From Dermanyssus gallinae (lineage: Eukaryota > Arthropoda > Arachnida > Mesostigmata > Dermanyssidae): DNA of 64,000 nt. Location of the stretch: positions 248,001-312,000 of the forward strand of contig QVRM01002114.1 of assembly GCA_003439945.1 (NCBI GenBank), written 5' to 3'. The notes under the pieces were generated by a model. It searched no databases. It had not been told where the DNA came from and worked only from the letters and a program-made list of their open reading frames with translations. Shown here piece by piece: positions 12,460 to 24,579 of this stretch (within the stretch, counting starts at the first letter, position 1; every line of letters begins with the position of its first letter). The translations under genes and the position numbers were made by a program.

Positions 12460-15449
12460 ATTACTAAAATCCGTGATAGTGGTGTTGTTGTCCGACATAG
12501 GACCACAAGATGTGCAATTGCGAGACAATTCCGTTCCTCCTATGCTGCAACTAAGCACATCGTCGTGTTAGTAAGAAAAATCTGCTTCCTCTGAAGAGCA
12601 ATTTGTTTTCGATTTTTTTTTTAATGACCATGTCGCATCTTCTGGACATGTTCCTCAGAAAAAAGCAGAATGTTCTCACGAACACGACGATGTGCTTAGT
12701 TTCTGTACAGAAGGACGGTTGTCTCGCAATTGCACATTTTGTGCTCCTATGTCGCGCAATGACACCAGTTTTACGAATTTTAGTGATATTACTCTCAGTC
12801 CGAAACAAGGTTTATTAGAGACCATGTTCAATTGGAAAAATATTTACTCTAATGAGCTGTTTAATTCCATATATAGCCGTTCAAATATTTCCGGGAGACC
12901 CTGTATATAAATATCTCAGCAGCATTTATTAGAAAAATCAATAAACGCTAGGAAATTACGTTTAGATCTGAGTTCAGGCTAAGAAATGCGGGTTTCATTC
13001 AATGCTACGTGGAATGGGTGGATGCCAACAATTGCTATTTTAGGCTTATCAATGTTGTTTTCGGATTGCTTTGGCAGGTTCGTCAGCAGTGGTCACACTA
13101 TCGGTCTCTATACTCTCAGCCATCGGAATACACCTCGGAGAAGTTTGAGGAGCTTACCATGTTTTTGGCAAATGTCTGCAAATACTATGCATTTAAAGAT
13201 GATTTTGTCCGCGGATGTATGGAGCTACTAAAAAGTCAAGCTCATACCCTTACTGCAGATACGAGGTTTGTTTACTGCTTCATTCAGCGTTACTTTTTCT
13301 GCCTTTCGTAGCTTATTAAAAACTAGGCTGAAAAAAATGTATTCCTGAAGGACACAACCTAGGGCACGGCCGCAAAATGTGAATGTCCTTTTTTACCTAA
13401 TTGTGCGATTTTTCCGTAAACGTACTCTAATCTCCGTTGAATATAGATACAGTCGGCTACCTGTTAGGTTAAGAGACTAACCTGTATTTAGACAATACGG
13501 CTTGTTATATATTCAGATGGCTCTGGGATATCCTCTTGGGTTCTCCTTTTTGTAAATGTTCCATTATACTTAAACTTAAATGTAAAGTGAAAAATTATAA
13601 ATTTTAATAGGCTCTTATTGTGTCAAAGTGTCATCTTAATATTGAGAACATACGTGACTGCATCGAGTCTCAGTTAGCACCTAATGAATGGTTTAATATT
13701 ATTTTAGGTTATGCCTGTGCCGTGCTTTGATTATGATTCGCAATAAAGGACTGCTGGAACCGTTGCCGATGCTCGAACTCTTCTTTGGGATGTTTCGCGT
13801 AAAATTTGACAAGAACCTCCGCGAATTCCTCAAACAGCACATTATTGCTGATATAAAAAATACCAACCAGAAGTCTAAGTCGACGAAGCTCAACACTACT
13901 CTGCAAAACTTTATGTTTACTGTACTCAGCGTAAGTACGCTTTTCCCTGTGTATACAGCGATACAACAACTCCAACGTTGACTCGTTTGCTCAAGATTAC
14001 AAAATTATACAACGCTACGTTTTATTTAATTTTGCTTGCTTTTATTTTCATGTTCACATACTACTTTAATCCAACTCCAACGGTGACCCATTTGCTCAAG
14101 ATTACAAAATTATACAACGATACGTTTTATTTAATTTTGCTTGCTTTAATTTTAATGTTCACATACTACTTTAATTATAACAAGTAGTAATTTATTGCAA
14201 AAATGGCACTAAAATTTGCCCATTTGAGTGGTTGTATTTTGAACGAAAGGCAACGTTTAGAATAACACATTGCTTAATATTTTACAATTCATATGGATAC
14301 ATAAAGGATACGGCAGTAGTATTGGCAGCGTTTCACTAGTGGAAGTATCTGCATCTTTTCGTTTCTCGTTCCGGTCTTTTCTGGCATTGAGCTGTATTGT
14401 AGGACAGCGACACACAGGCAGCAAAGCAGTCGCTAGATTGCGTCGTGGCGTTGTACCAGAAGCAGGTGTGGAATGATGCAAAGACCGTCAATGTTATCGC
14501 TGCGGCCTGCTTCCATCCGGAAGTGAAAGTGATGGCAACTGCCGTCAAATTTTTTCTAGGTTTGTAGCACCGTGTCCGTGTGCGATTTCTTTATATTCTT
14601 AATTATAAAATAAGTATTTCATTAATTGTTATGTAACGTATCTATTTCCGGATTTAAAATAAGCCGCCTCCTAATATGTACGTGGTATTGCAATGTGTGT
14701 CTACTTTAGGCACCGACGAAGAAGGGCAGAACCCAGAGTCAGAATCAGAGAGCGATTCAGACGCCCCAGACGTTAAAGATGCGATGATGACGAATCGCAT
14801 CAATAAGAAAACCCGCAAGAGGCAACGGTGGCTCGAGAATGTCAAAAGGAAAGCGAAAAAGGCGAAGCGGTCTGAAAAAGCTCCAAGTTTCAACTTTTCT
14901 GCGTTGCATTTAATTCATGACCCTCAAACAATGGCTGAAAAGCTGTTGAAGAGGTTAGGCACCCTCAACGAGAGATTCGAGGTCAAGCTGATGATTCTTA
15001 ATCTTATTTCAAGACTTATCGGAGTCCATCAATTAATGGTGTTCAACTTCTACCCTGTGATAATAAGGTATAGTAGTTTATTCGCAAATAACACAACAAT
15101 TATGATCATGTTAACATTACATCTTAAATGCATGCGAAATGGATATATGTGAGGGATGCCTTTAATATATATTTAGAATTTTGTTTGCCTTTTGGTTGGC
15201 ATGAGTTTGAGAATGTTCAAGGTGTAAAACATGATTAGCAAACAGTACTTTAGTCTTTTTTGTAGTCAATTTCACAAAGCTTATGATACCACGTATTCAT
15301 CTGCTTACATGCAGGCCTGTCAACATTATCAAAATGCTGACGAAAATCTAGTTTAAAACTAATTTCCACCCAAAAGTCTTTCCAATATTTCAGCACCGTT
15401 AAGCGTACCTGTAACCATAATTTGAGTTCTGTTATATATATATAATATG

Positions 15450-15506
<57 letters not shown>

Positions 15507-15551
15507 TATATATATATAATATATATTATATTATTATATAATATATATAAA

Positions 15552-15595
<44 letters not shown>

Positions 15596-17113
15596 GTTCG
15601 GTCTCTTCTACGTAGGTACGTTCAGCCACATCAGCGTGAGGTGACCAAGATTCTGCAGTATGCCGCCCAGGCATGTCATGATCTGGTACCACCGGATTCG
15701 CTAGAGCCTGTAATTCGAGCTGTAGCAAATAATTTTGTCTCCGAGAGAAATTCGGTAGAGGTTATGACCGTCGGCTTGAATGCTATTCGCGAGATTTGTT
15801 CGAGAGCCCCTCTTGCAATGGATGAAGATTTACTACACGATCTTGTCATGTACAAGGGCTTTCGTGACAAGAATGTCAGCACGGCCGCCAGAAGTATAAT
15901 CGCCCTCTACCGACAGGTTAGTCAATTTATTAACGCTTTAATCTGTCACGGATCCCGGAAAATGCACGAAGAGGACTCACGAATCACCCTAAGTATGGCA
16001 GATTTTTTGATGCAGCCCTAACGGGCGATTTTACATTATAATTCATGTTGTACTAGGTACCTGCGAAGATTTGCTTTATTCTTAGAACTAAATTAGAATA
16101 ATTGCAGAGTAACTTTTTGTTTGTTTTTGATACATCTGCGTCTTGAGGTCAGTCTATTATTATTTATACAAATAATCATATTATCAACCGCCTTTAAACT
16201 TGACTTTTGTGTAGAAACATTAAGTGGTGCCCTAAGCGACCTGAGTGAGTGCTGTTTAACCTTGAAATCTACAAGGGAACGAAGTATTTATAGAATGAAA
16301 GCGACGGAGTGGCAAGGGTCGGCTACTTTTACAATTGCAGTCGCGACTTCCACCTTGGCACGGCACATACCCTTGCAAAGCGGTCCTCCATAAAATTTTC
16401 AGAGTTGAGCTCATATTGTGAGAGACGTATGTAAATAGGAAAGATCATTAATTTCAAAGGTATTTTATGATGTTCACGATATGCATGTTTACGTTATAGG
16501 TTAACCCTGAACTTCTAAAGAAGAAATATCGGGCGCGTCCAACAGCTGAGCAGCAAGAGACGGTTCATATGCGTAAGTACGGACAAGTGATCGCGGCTGA
16601 TTTCGTGCCGGGCGCTGAAGTACTCAATGAAGATCTTGGCCAAATTGCTGCTGAAGATGATGATGATGATGAAGACGACGAGGAGGATTGGAACGAAACT
16701 GATGATAGTGACGACGATGAGTGGGTAGGTTGACCACTGACTTTGTAATTTTGTTTCGTTGTTTGAGCTGTTGTTGCAAATTTTTAACTATACGTAGTAA
16801 GGAAGTGCGTTTTATTGATTACATATGCGATGACCATACTTAATTTTTTTCCGTAAGAGAATGCTCGTGTACTCTTACTTATTATTTACTTATCAACGTA
16901 TAAAGTCCTTAGGACGAATTGTTTGAGGCCGGTATGTTTTCATGTTGTGGCCATTGTATATATATCAATTTTTTTTCTTAGGTTTAAATTTAAAAAATGC
17001 AAGGGTCTCTTTAGATTCTCGTCAATCGTCCTGTGACTTTGAGCTTAGTCATAGAGCGATCTCATGCGAAAGCGAGTTACACCCTAGTATTAAGTATAAA
17101 CTGTTTTAACACT

Positions 17114-17168
<55 letters not shown>

Positions 17169-19263
17169 ATTATTTATTAAGGAATAAAAATTGAGCTACA
17201 ATTGTCTCCCGAGAACGTGTGCACACTTATTTAATTAGATACCTCTAAAGTGTATTGAATACTACCATATAATGCCTATAGTATCGATTGTAGCAATATA
17301 TACATATGTTCAAGTAAATTACGTGGGAATTACACAAGCGAGCGAGCCGTACCGTGGTTATCTGGTTAATATTGCTAAGCAGCATATGGTACAGAATGGA
17401 CCTAGTTCCCTAGCAAGTATGTTTGACAAAAAAAATCGCCAAATACATGCATATAAAAATACGTTTGATTAAGACTCATCCGTGTGCTTTCGAAACGCTG
17501 AGTGAACATAGTCCAAAGCCGTACGACTTTAATCAACGAGTCGGGCATGTTTTCAATGAAGGCACCTCAGGGAGGGCATATACGGTCTACTGAGTTTGTT
17601 CGACAGGGATTGTCGCTAGACGTTTGAAGAGGAAATGAAGCTTCCGTGCAGGGAACTCCGTTGAATTGGTCGACGCCACGTCTAGGTGACGTCGAAAACA
17701 TTACGTCTTGTATTGAAATAATGAAAACGTTTGTCTTAGCACAGTTTTTTCTCTGATTTACATTGATGCATTTCGTGTGTTTATTCAGGTAAATGTGAGT
17801 CATAGTGAAGATGAGGGGACGTCTCTGTCCATCACAAGAGAAGGACTCAAGAAATCCCGGGCCGGTTTATCCGCGAATGATGACGAGCCTGGTTGTGATG
17901 AACAAACGGATGTTGAAAAGCTAAAGCAGGGTGGTCCGCCAGTTTTAAGTCTGGAGGAGCGCCAGGAGAAGGCCAAGCTTATTTCATCGACGCGTATTCT
18001 AACGCAGAAAGAATTTGCTAAGGTTCGACAGGCTCAACTTGCCAAGAAGGTGGATACAGCGCTTCCGCGAAGGTGTGTAGACATCCGTTAAAATAAGCTT
18101 TTACATTATTGTTCTTACAATAGGAAGTAGAAATATTATAAATATATTATCAACAGAATTAGATATTTTAAATATATAATCAAAATAGAAAAAAAAAATA
18201 GAGAGTACAACATATAAAAATATATGCACCGGAACCCAAAAAATCGAATACTGTAAGTTACAAAGGTATCTGTTTAGCAGCCTGCAAAATGGTGATTTAT
18301 GAGCATAGCCCAACAAGTTTTGGTTAACATTAATTCCAGATTTATCAAGAAAACAAAGGGAACTGCTTCTGCTGAAGGTGTTGTAACAGAAGGGGAGGCA
18401 GGCCTGATTGTTGATTCGAATGTGCGGAGGGAGACCGTCCAGCTACGGGATATCGAAAAATTATCCAAAAACCTCAAGAATGACAAGGCGGCCAGAATGG
18501 CCTCAATACAAGCAGGACGCGAAGGCAGGGAAAAATACGGAGGGTACGTGTATGACATCACAATCCGTGAAATCTGATTTATACATTTCTTGGAATGGCA
18601 CCTTTTCCATATAGTACACATTGAATATATGCTCCAGATACTTCTTTGCTACTCATTCGGAAGTTAAGGATTAACTACATTTTCACTCGCAGAGTAATTT
18701 TTTAAGAATACAAGAAGCCAAGGAAAACTTCGTAGAACTTAAAAAATAAACGCGCATACACCTGCTAATTCAAAATTGTTAAAGATATATAGAAAATAGC
18801 TAATTCAATTGGCAAGTAGAGCGAAAGATGATAGTGCGTCGTAAGTATTTTTGCAGGCGAAATGCCTGCTATAATTAGGTTCATGCTTACTATTTTCTAG
18901 TTCTGGAGTATCTATGCTGATGTCGTAGTTCATGCGTAGATATTTTTTATGATCGGAACGTTTGCCGAGTTGTGACTTTAAGTTTAAACAGCTATGGCAA
19001 GCGACGTACTTGGCTGTAGACTTGCTTGATACTTTGTGTAATGCACTGTCACTGCCATCCTCTCTTATTTTTCTATTTTTACGGATTACAGATACAAGCA
19101 AAAGAAAGCCGAATATGCCTCGCTTAGCAACAAACAGAAACGAAAGACGAAGACTTACAACATGATCAAGCATAAGGTCGGAGCTAAGTTAAAAAGAAGC
19201 TTCCGGGACAAGCAACTGGCTCTTCGTGCGTCTTTGAAAAAAATCATCAAGCACAAGTACTGA
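11065..19263 (+). CDS. SDAD1: SDA1 homologue (SDAD1), ten coding exons
   Basis: Orthologue of SDA1, a nucleolar factor needed in yeast for 60S ribosomal subunit maturation and export and for passage through G1. Coding exons, all with GT-AG junctions and matching phases: 11065-11154, 13078-13265, 13708-13930, 14403-14559, 14710-15067, 15616-15916, 16500-16724, 17789-18072, 18340-18543, 19092-19263. Total 2202 nt, 733 residues plus TGA; the human protein is 687. The N-terminus has [15 protein letters not shown] (residues 13-27). The NUC130/3NT-type region follows, then [55 protein letters not shown], an acidic Asp/Glu run near residues 495-513, [17 protein letters not shown] and a basic tail [14 protein letters not shown]. 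The ATG at 11065 is the first in frame and fits family N-termini. A non-coding exon further upstream is possible. No frame break is seen, so the gene looks intact. Confidence 0.95.
11391..11512. repeat. AT-rich tandem repeat in SDA1 intron 1
   Basis: Four to five imperfect copies of a roughly 23-bp unit based on TAATTAATAAAAAATTAATG, flanked by a repeated AATGTTGTGGTAATTAAT block at both ends. Confidence 0.75.
12416..12455. repeat. (TA)n microsatellite in SDA1 intron 1
   Basis: A 40-bp TA tract immediately left of the foldback element. Confidence 0.97.
12458..12800. mobile_element. Foldback element with long imperfect inverted arms in SDA1 intron 1
   Basis: The left arm (about 12458-12590) and right arm (about 12660-12800) are imperfect reverse complements. 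Both contain the ACGACGATGTGCTTAG block, the GACAATTCCG/CTCGCAATTGC block and the CTAAAATCCGTGATAGTG/ATTTTAGTGATATTACT ends. A single RNA copy would fold into a long hairpin. Related sequence occurs at 6105-6235 and 6640-6935. No protein is encoded. Confidence 0.6.
13967..14176. repeat. 105-bp tandem duplication in SDA1 intron 3
   Basis: Two adjacent 105-bp units (13967-14071 and 14072-14176) differ at only a handful of positions. Both begin CAACTCCAACG and end CACATACTACTTTAAT. The low divergence suggests a recent duplication. Confidence 0.92.
15432..15592. repeat. Compound TA-rich microsatellite in SDA1 intron 5
   Basis: Long TA tracts interrupted by TAATAT and a run of A. It ends about 24 bp before the acceptor of exon 6 at 15616. 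Confidence 0.95.
17119..17165. repeat. (TA)n microsatellite in SDA1 intron 7
   Basis: A TA tract of about 46 bp. Confidence 0.97.
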
Positions 19264-19377
19264 GGACTGAGTAGTACACGTTCCTCTCTACTCTATCGGT
19301 CTGACTCTAAAATGGCCGCAACAGGTATCTGTGTAGCGATACCAATTTGTTGAGAATGCTGTATATAGTTAGCGTAC

Positions 19378-19383
19378 AATAAA
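19378..19383 (+). promoter_or_regulatory. Polyadenylation signal of SDA1
   Basis: AATAAA lies 115 bases after the stop codon, followed by a GT-containing stretch. It is the first canonical signal downstream of the coding region. Confidence 0.7.
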
Positions 19384-20930
19384 GTGATTAGTAAGCCTAT
19401 AAAGGTTTCAGTGAATATGTACTAAACTTAACTTAGGGAGACAGAGCGAGCGGATTTCTTTTTCAAAGGCTTTGCCGAGTTGCAGCGGGAAACGTCGCCG
19501 CAGTGGTGGAATCTCTCCCACAAAGTCGAAGTCTATTTGATTTGTGAAGACAGCTATAAAACGAAATAAATGAAAGTATCGTACGGACGAATACGGGTGT
19601 GTGTTTTAACTTAGGTGCAAGCTAGTCAAGGTTATCGGGAGAAACACATATAGCTTGCACAGTTAACTGTTCTAATCCGTTTTTACATATATTGGTATAA
19701 ATAGGAATTTAAAGTGGCGTCAAAGTAAGAAGCGAAATTGCTAAAACCAGTTGTCATATTTCTCGTCACGGAAATCTGCTATGGCTAGAATATTAGGTAA
19801 TATCATTATGGAATGATCGTTACAAGCCCGCGCTATGTAAATTGGCCAGCTACAGAAAAAAGCTCACAAGAACTGAATATACTGGATGATACAAAGATAA
19901 AACGAGCTGGTCCAAGAGGATAGCATGCCGTGGCTTACACCAGGAAATGAGAGAGTCGCTAGCAGACTTTGTACGAAAAATACGTAAAAGCCATAAGTAC
20001 AACCAGTTGGCGCACCAGCTGTTCACGCGCACTGAGGCATGTTTACGTGCGTTCACGTATTATACGAAATCATTCTAAAGTTATGTAAATTCTACGAACT
20101 GCTTATGGTGATTAATAAATAATAACGTGATTTTATGAAGGCAAAGGCCAATTAAACATTATCAAGGTAGTAAATTAGGCCGAAGTTGTGATAAAGCAGA
20201 CGATAGGTATGTGTGGGCATGTTGAGAAGGCTTACTAGAGACCGAAGACGTATGGCATCAGCGCCTCCAGTTAAAAAGAAATCGGCTTACCCAGGTAAAA
20301 ATCAGGAAACTTTACCTATGGTAACAGTTATCCGTACAGAATACCGTGAAACTAGACGCCGCGCCTGTGTATATCACATATCACAGAGGAAGCCCATCCA
20401 AACCCATGGAAATAAAAACTGATGTACTACAATCCAATATGCCACTACCCAAGAGATTTACACAGATGAATCCTCTGGTTGGACACTCTTTGACCGATTT
20501 GTCATTACCAATCAAATAAGAGCATTATTTTATAGAAGTGAAAAAAAATTCAGAATAATAATTTATAATAAATTAATTGAATGAAAATTTAGAATGCATG
20601 CAAGTCAAATTCGGGTTGTCCTCCAGCTTGGCTTTCTAAGCCTTTCTAGAACGTGCCGAAATAGAGCTTCAGACAGTCTTAGAAATCTGACAAAGATTCG
20701 ACAGAGAGCGATGAAAGTATGAGTATATGCGTGTATGTGAAAATTGCTCTGCACTCACAAATCAGCAACAGTGCAATAGGATAGCCTTCGCACAGGCTGT
20801 CCGGGCAGTCTGGCTCACGTGCGCTTGTCTTCTTCAAAGATCGAAACGCTACTACATTGGTGCATGTTCCCATGAACAAAGAGCATTACACTTACTTCTG
20901 CATCTAGGTTCATTCTATGTGCTCGTGTAG

Positions 20931-20931
<1 letters not shown>
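19384..20931. other. Intergenic sequence downstream of SDA1
   Basis: No exon recognised. A 40-bp segment at 20073-20112 (TTCTAAAGTTATGTAAATTC and on) recurs at 40852-40891 with three mismatches, so at least that part is a dispersed repeat. Confidence 0.45.
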
Positions 20932-20965
<34 letters not shown>

Positions 20966-22258
20966 CAGGTAGTTCAATAAGTTCTTAGAATGAAAACCGA
21001 GAATTTTCCAACTCATGTTTTTAAATTTTTCTTATTCGATATACTCCCCGAGAAGCTCAATACACTTTTCCCACCGAGATTTCAGAGCTTTCATACCTCT
21101 TGAGTAGAATTCCGCGTCGTTAGACTGAAAATAGGCATTGACAGCAGCCTTAACCTCTTCATTGCTAGAAAAACGCTTTCCACCGAGACTATTCTTCAAA
21201 TGTCCGAAGAGGAAATAATCAGAGGGGGCCAGGTCTGGAGAATAGGAAGGTTGTTCAATAAGTTCGAACCTCAGTTGGGCCAGTTTTGCCGTTGCTTGCC
21301 GCGACTTGTATGCAGGAGCATTGCCCTGGTGAAACGGGACAACCTTCTTCTGCAAAGCGGGCCGTTTCACGATGAGTTCTTGCTAACGGCAGTCCAACAG
21401 TCTTGCATAATATTCTCCTGTGATCGTTTTACAGCTCTCAAGGTAGTCGACCAGCATTATTCTACGTTGGTCTTAAAAAACTGTAGCCATCACCTTTCCG
21501 GTCAATGCCGTTGTCCGCACCCTCTTCGGAGGTCCTTCACCAGGTGCACACGATTGACGAGATGCTTCTTGGGTCTCGGAAGTGTAGTGATGGACCCAGC
21601 TTTCATCGACGGTCACGAATCTGCGCCAAAAATCCGACGGATTTTTCGACATCTTGGCCAAATTTCGCTGTGAAGCGGAAACACGCGCGTCTTTTTGGCT
21701 TTGGTTGAGCAAATGCGGCAGCCATTTTGCTCTAAGCTCTTTCATCTTCAAGTTTTCGTGCAGGATGAAATGCACACTACCCAAACTGATCCCCAAGGCC
21801 TCCGCTATCTCCCTAATGTTCATTCGCTTATCTGTGCCAAGAATTTTTCGCACTTTCTCTACGTTTTCCTCATCAGTTGCCGTTTTTTGGCCTCCTGGAC
21901 GTAGTTCATCCTCGGTGCTCCTGCGACCTCTTTTTAACACATTAATCCAGTTAGAAACAGTGGCAAACATGGCGCAGAGTCACTGTACGGCTCGTCTAAC
22001 TCAATTTTTACTTGGGTCGCATTCCAACCTTTGAAATAAAAATGCTTGATAACCACTCGAAACTCTTTTTTCTCCATTTTTAAAAATCACGCCGATACGT
22101 TCGTTGCACGGGAAAAGCTATCAAACGAAATCGCAACGGCCAATCACCATAATATATTGAGTGCTAGCAGTCGAAAAGTTGCAGTTCCTATTAGCGGTGA
22201 AAGCGTGCCAAAATTCGAATTCTAAAAAGCTCATTCTAAGAACTTATTGAACTACCTG
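20966..22258 (-). mobile_element. Mariner transposon with perfect 28-bp terminal inverted repeats
   Basis: A complete mariner of 1293 bp. The ends 20966-20993 and 22231-22258 are exact reverse complements beginning CAGGTAGTTCAATAAGTTCT. TA dinucleotides flank both sides (20964-20965 and 22259-22260), the usual Tc1/mariner target duplication. Because it entered a (TA)n tract, the duplication cannot be told apart from the repeat itself. The element contains a broken transposase on the minus strand. Confidence 0.93.
21032..22077 (-). pseudogene. Mariner transposase, broken
   Basis: A DD34D transposase that would cut and paste the surrounding element. The start ATG is at 22077-22075 (MEKKEFRVVIKHFYFKGWNA). 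A helix-turn-helix region follows (MNIREIAEALGISLGSVHFI), then a KWLPHLL motif and the first catalytic Asp in TVDESWVHHY. The second catalytic site reads HQGNAPAYKS where the family has HDNAPAH, so that Asp has become Gly. The third is kept in YSPDLAPSDYF. Frame changes near 21970 and 21375-21480 also break it. The copy cannot make active enzyme, but its ends could still be mobilised by another source. Confidence 0.9.
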
Positions 22259-22526
22259 TATATATATGTATATATATGAGTTTTATTTACCATTCCTTGT
22301 GGAATATCTTTTGAATCAGGTGCGCTCGCTGTGTAGTATGTCATATACAGCGTGCTGCTGGCTTCGTATATATAGTTGTATATTATTGCTATGGTATAAT
22401 TATATGTATTTTAACAAATATCCTCGTCTGTCGTGCATTCATAATATTAATTGGATTATCGCGATGGTTATATTACTACCTAATTACACAATAGTTTGTT
22501 TTAGCGGGGCGTCTTCCCATGGTTCC

Positions 22527-23420
22527 TTACAATCTGTGCCATTTCCCTAGCCTGCGTTTGGTTTCATTTATCTCTTGCCATAATGGTTTATCACCGAAAC
22601 CTAATGCCTCGGCTATGAACACTGTTCTCATTCCTCCTAGCTCGCCGCACTTCAGCACGATATGTTCGATGGATTTTTCTTCTATATCCCACGCTCTACA
22701 CCGAACGTTTTCAATTTCCGAGTATCTGGCCGCCAGCAGTCGGGTGTTGAGCATACCGGCCCTGCAGGCAGCGAACAGCCCGGACGCTTGCGAGTTCGAA
22801 TAAATGATATCTTTTCGGTCGTATTTCTTTTTTTTGTTGCCTGTACAATTGCAAGGATGTCTTTCTCTCCATATCCTCCCTCCACCTTTCTTCGGCTGTT
22901 TTGTCAATTTTCTTCTTCACATCTTTATTTATCTGTTTATTTGTTGTCACCTCGTGTTCTTCAAAATCTATCGTATTGCACTTAAATTTGCGTTTAAGGA
23001 ACTTTAGCCGCCTATCCCATTTGCTTGTATTTCTTTCGCTCAGTTTTCCTGTGAGCAGTTTGGCCGCCCAGTTTTGTTCTTCTTCAATTGCGGCTATGTT
23101 TTTTAGACGGCTTACATACGATATCTTTGCTTGTGCCTCCCTTGCTCAGAAGCTGGATACTCCGAATTCCCCTTCGATAAATTGTGCTGCACATGTATAC
23201 CTACATTGCATTGAATGTCGGCCAACTGCACGTTGTATTGTGTCCAATCTGTTTACCATGCTTGCGTCTAAACTCACAATAGCGTTAGCGTACGTCACTG
23301 TTGGCGCAAACATGCTTTTACAAAGCTCTTTAGCCACCATGAATCTATTGCAAGTCCACAAAGCCTTCTTTCTTACAATGTTTTGTCCATTTTCAGCTCG
23401 TTCTCTTCTTATTGCATGCT
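22527..23420 (-). pseudogene. CR1-like LINE, C-terminal part of ORF2
   Basis: Minus-strand continuation of the reverse transcriptase. It includes a connection region (RFMVAKELCKSMFAPTVTYA, RLDTIQRAVGRH) and the C-terminal end with a C-x(n)-EHIVLKCGE zinc-like motif (RCRAWDIEEKSIEHIVL). It ends at a stop near 22527, after GKWHRL. At least two frame breaks occur. This is the 3' end of the LINE whose other parts run up to 26799. Confidence 0.75.
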
Positions 23421-23424
23421 CCGC

Positions 23425-24345
23425 TTAAAAAATATCTGGACTGTTTTCTATTATAACCCCCAAGTATTTGTATGCGTTTTTATATTCTATTTCTTTTCCC
23501 TGTATCTGTAGCGGCATCTCCCTAATATCCCCGGAAAATATTACATTTGCACATTTCTTTTCGTTAAACTTCTGTCCAATATTTTTTGCCGTTTCTCCGC
23601 ATATTGTTAGCATTTTTTGCATTTGGTCAACGCCTTCCGCTAAAATCATCATGTCGTCTGCAAACAACAGGACACACGGTCGGAGGGATACTATATCATC
23701 ACCTCTAGTGTATACCATTTTAAAACCAAAATTCGATTCATACACATGTCGTGCCACCTCCTCAATGTACAATAAAAACAGTGACACAGAGCAAGGACAT
23801 CCTTGTCGAAGTCATTTCCTTAATCTGTAGAAATCAGATGAGTTCGACCCGATTCTTGCAAAGATGTAGCTCCTGTCATATATTTCTTTAAACATACTGA
23901 CCCATTCCTGTCCTAATCCACCTTCTATCATCTTATTCCAAAGGGTGTTTCTATCGACCGTATCGTAGGCCCGTCGGATATCTAGGAATGTTGCAACTAA
24001 GTTCTGTTTTCTAGATCTGGCCCTATAGATACTTTCCGTTAATACGAAAAGACTATCCTCTATTCTCCTGCCAGTTCTAAAACCACTCTGCCATGGTCCG
24101 ATTAGTTTCATCTCTTCCAGCTCGTCCTGTAGCCTGTCTCTAAGAATGGCAGCAAATATCCTGTACACAACGCTTGTTACCGTTATTGGTCTGCGATTGG
24201 ACAATTTCGTGTTTTCCGCCCCTGGCTTTGGTATGAAGGCGACTCTTCCTGTTAACCATTCTTGAGGGATCTCCTCTCCAGCAAGAATCTTGTTGAATTC
24301 ACCCGCCAGGTATTCGTACATTGGCGTGCCAATATCATTAATCAA
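23425..24345 (-). pseudogene. CR1-like LINE reverse transcriptase
   Basis: Reverse transcriptase that would copy LINE RNA at a nicked target. Visible blocks: GRVAFIPKPGAENTKLSNRR (fingers), SVVYRIFAAILRDRL, GPWQSGFRTGRRIEDSL, ATFLDIRRAYDTVDRN (first catalytic Asp) and, after a frame change near 23812, GCPCSVSLFLLYIEE and LLFADDMMILAEGVDQ (the FADD box, both aspartates kept). Catalytic residues survive, but the frameshift prevents a continuous product. The same family supplies the endonuclease at 24580-25197. Confidence 0.88.
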
Positions 24346-24579
24346 TTTAGCAATACCTTCTTAGCAATACCTCATCCTCTCCACACGCAGTTTTGTCGTC
24401 TTTTGATCTAATAATCTGTTCGATTTCTTCTTTACTTGTCCTCCAGCCAATATCCGCTCTTCTTACATGTGTTTGTTGGTTGAGTAGTTCATATATTTCA
24501 GCGTCAAACATAGTATTTAGTGCCTCATTTATCTCGTGTTGTGTGTATTCTTTTTCCTCTTTCGTTATCTCTAGCTATT

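Larger units (their letters stand above)
20932..22275. repeat. (TA)n tract split by a mariner insertion
   Basis: TA repeats at 20932-20963 and again from 22259 are the two halves of one microsatellite. The mariner element lies between them. Confidence 0.85.

Noticed and set aside
12551..12818. Overlapping 70-85 codon frames on both strands
   Set aside because: They lie in the foldback repeat inside SDA1 intron 1 and differ between copies.
14654..14893. Minus-strand frame of 79 codons with hydrophobic residues
   Set aside because: It is antisense to SDA1 exon 5, whose own frame matches the SDA1 family throughout.
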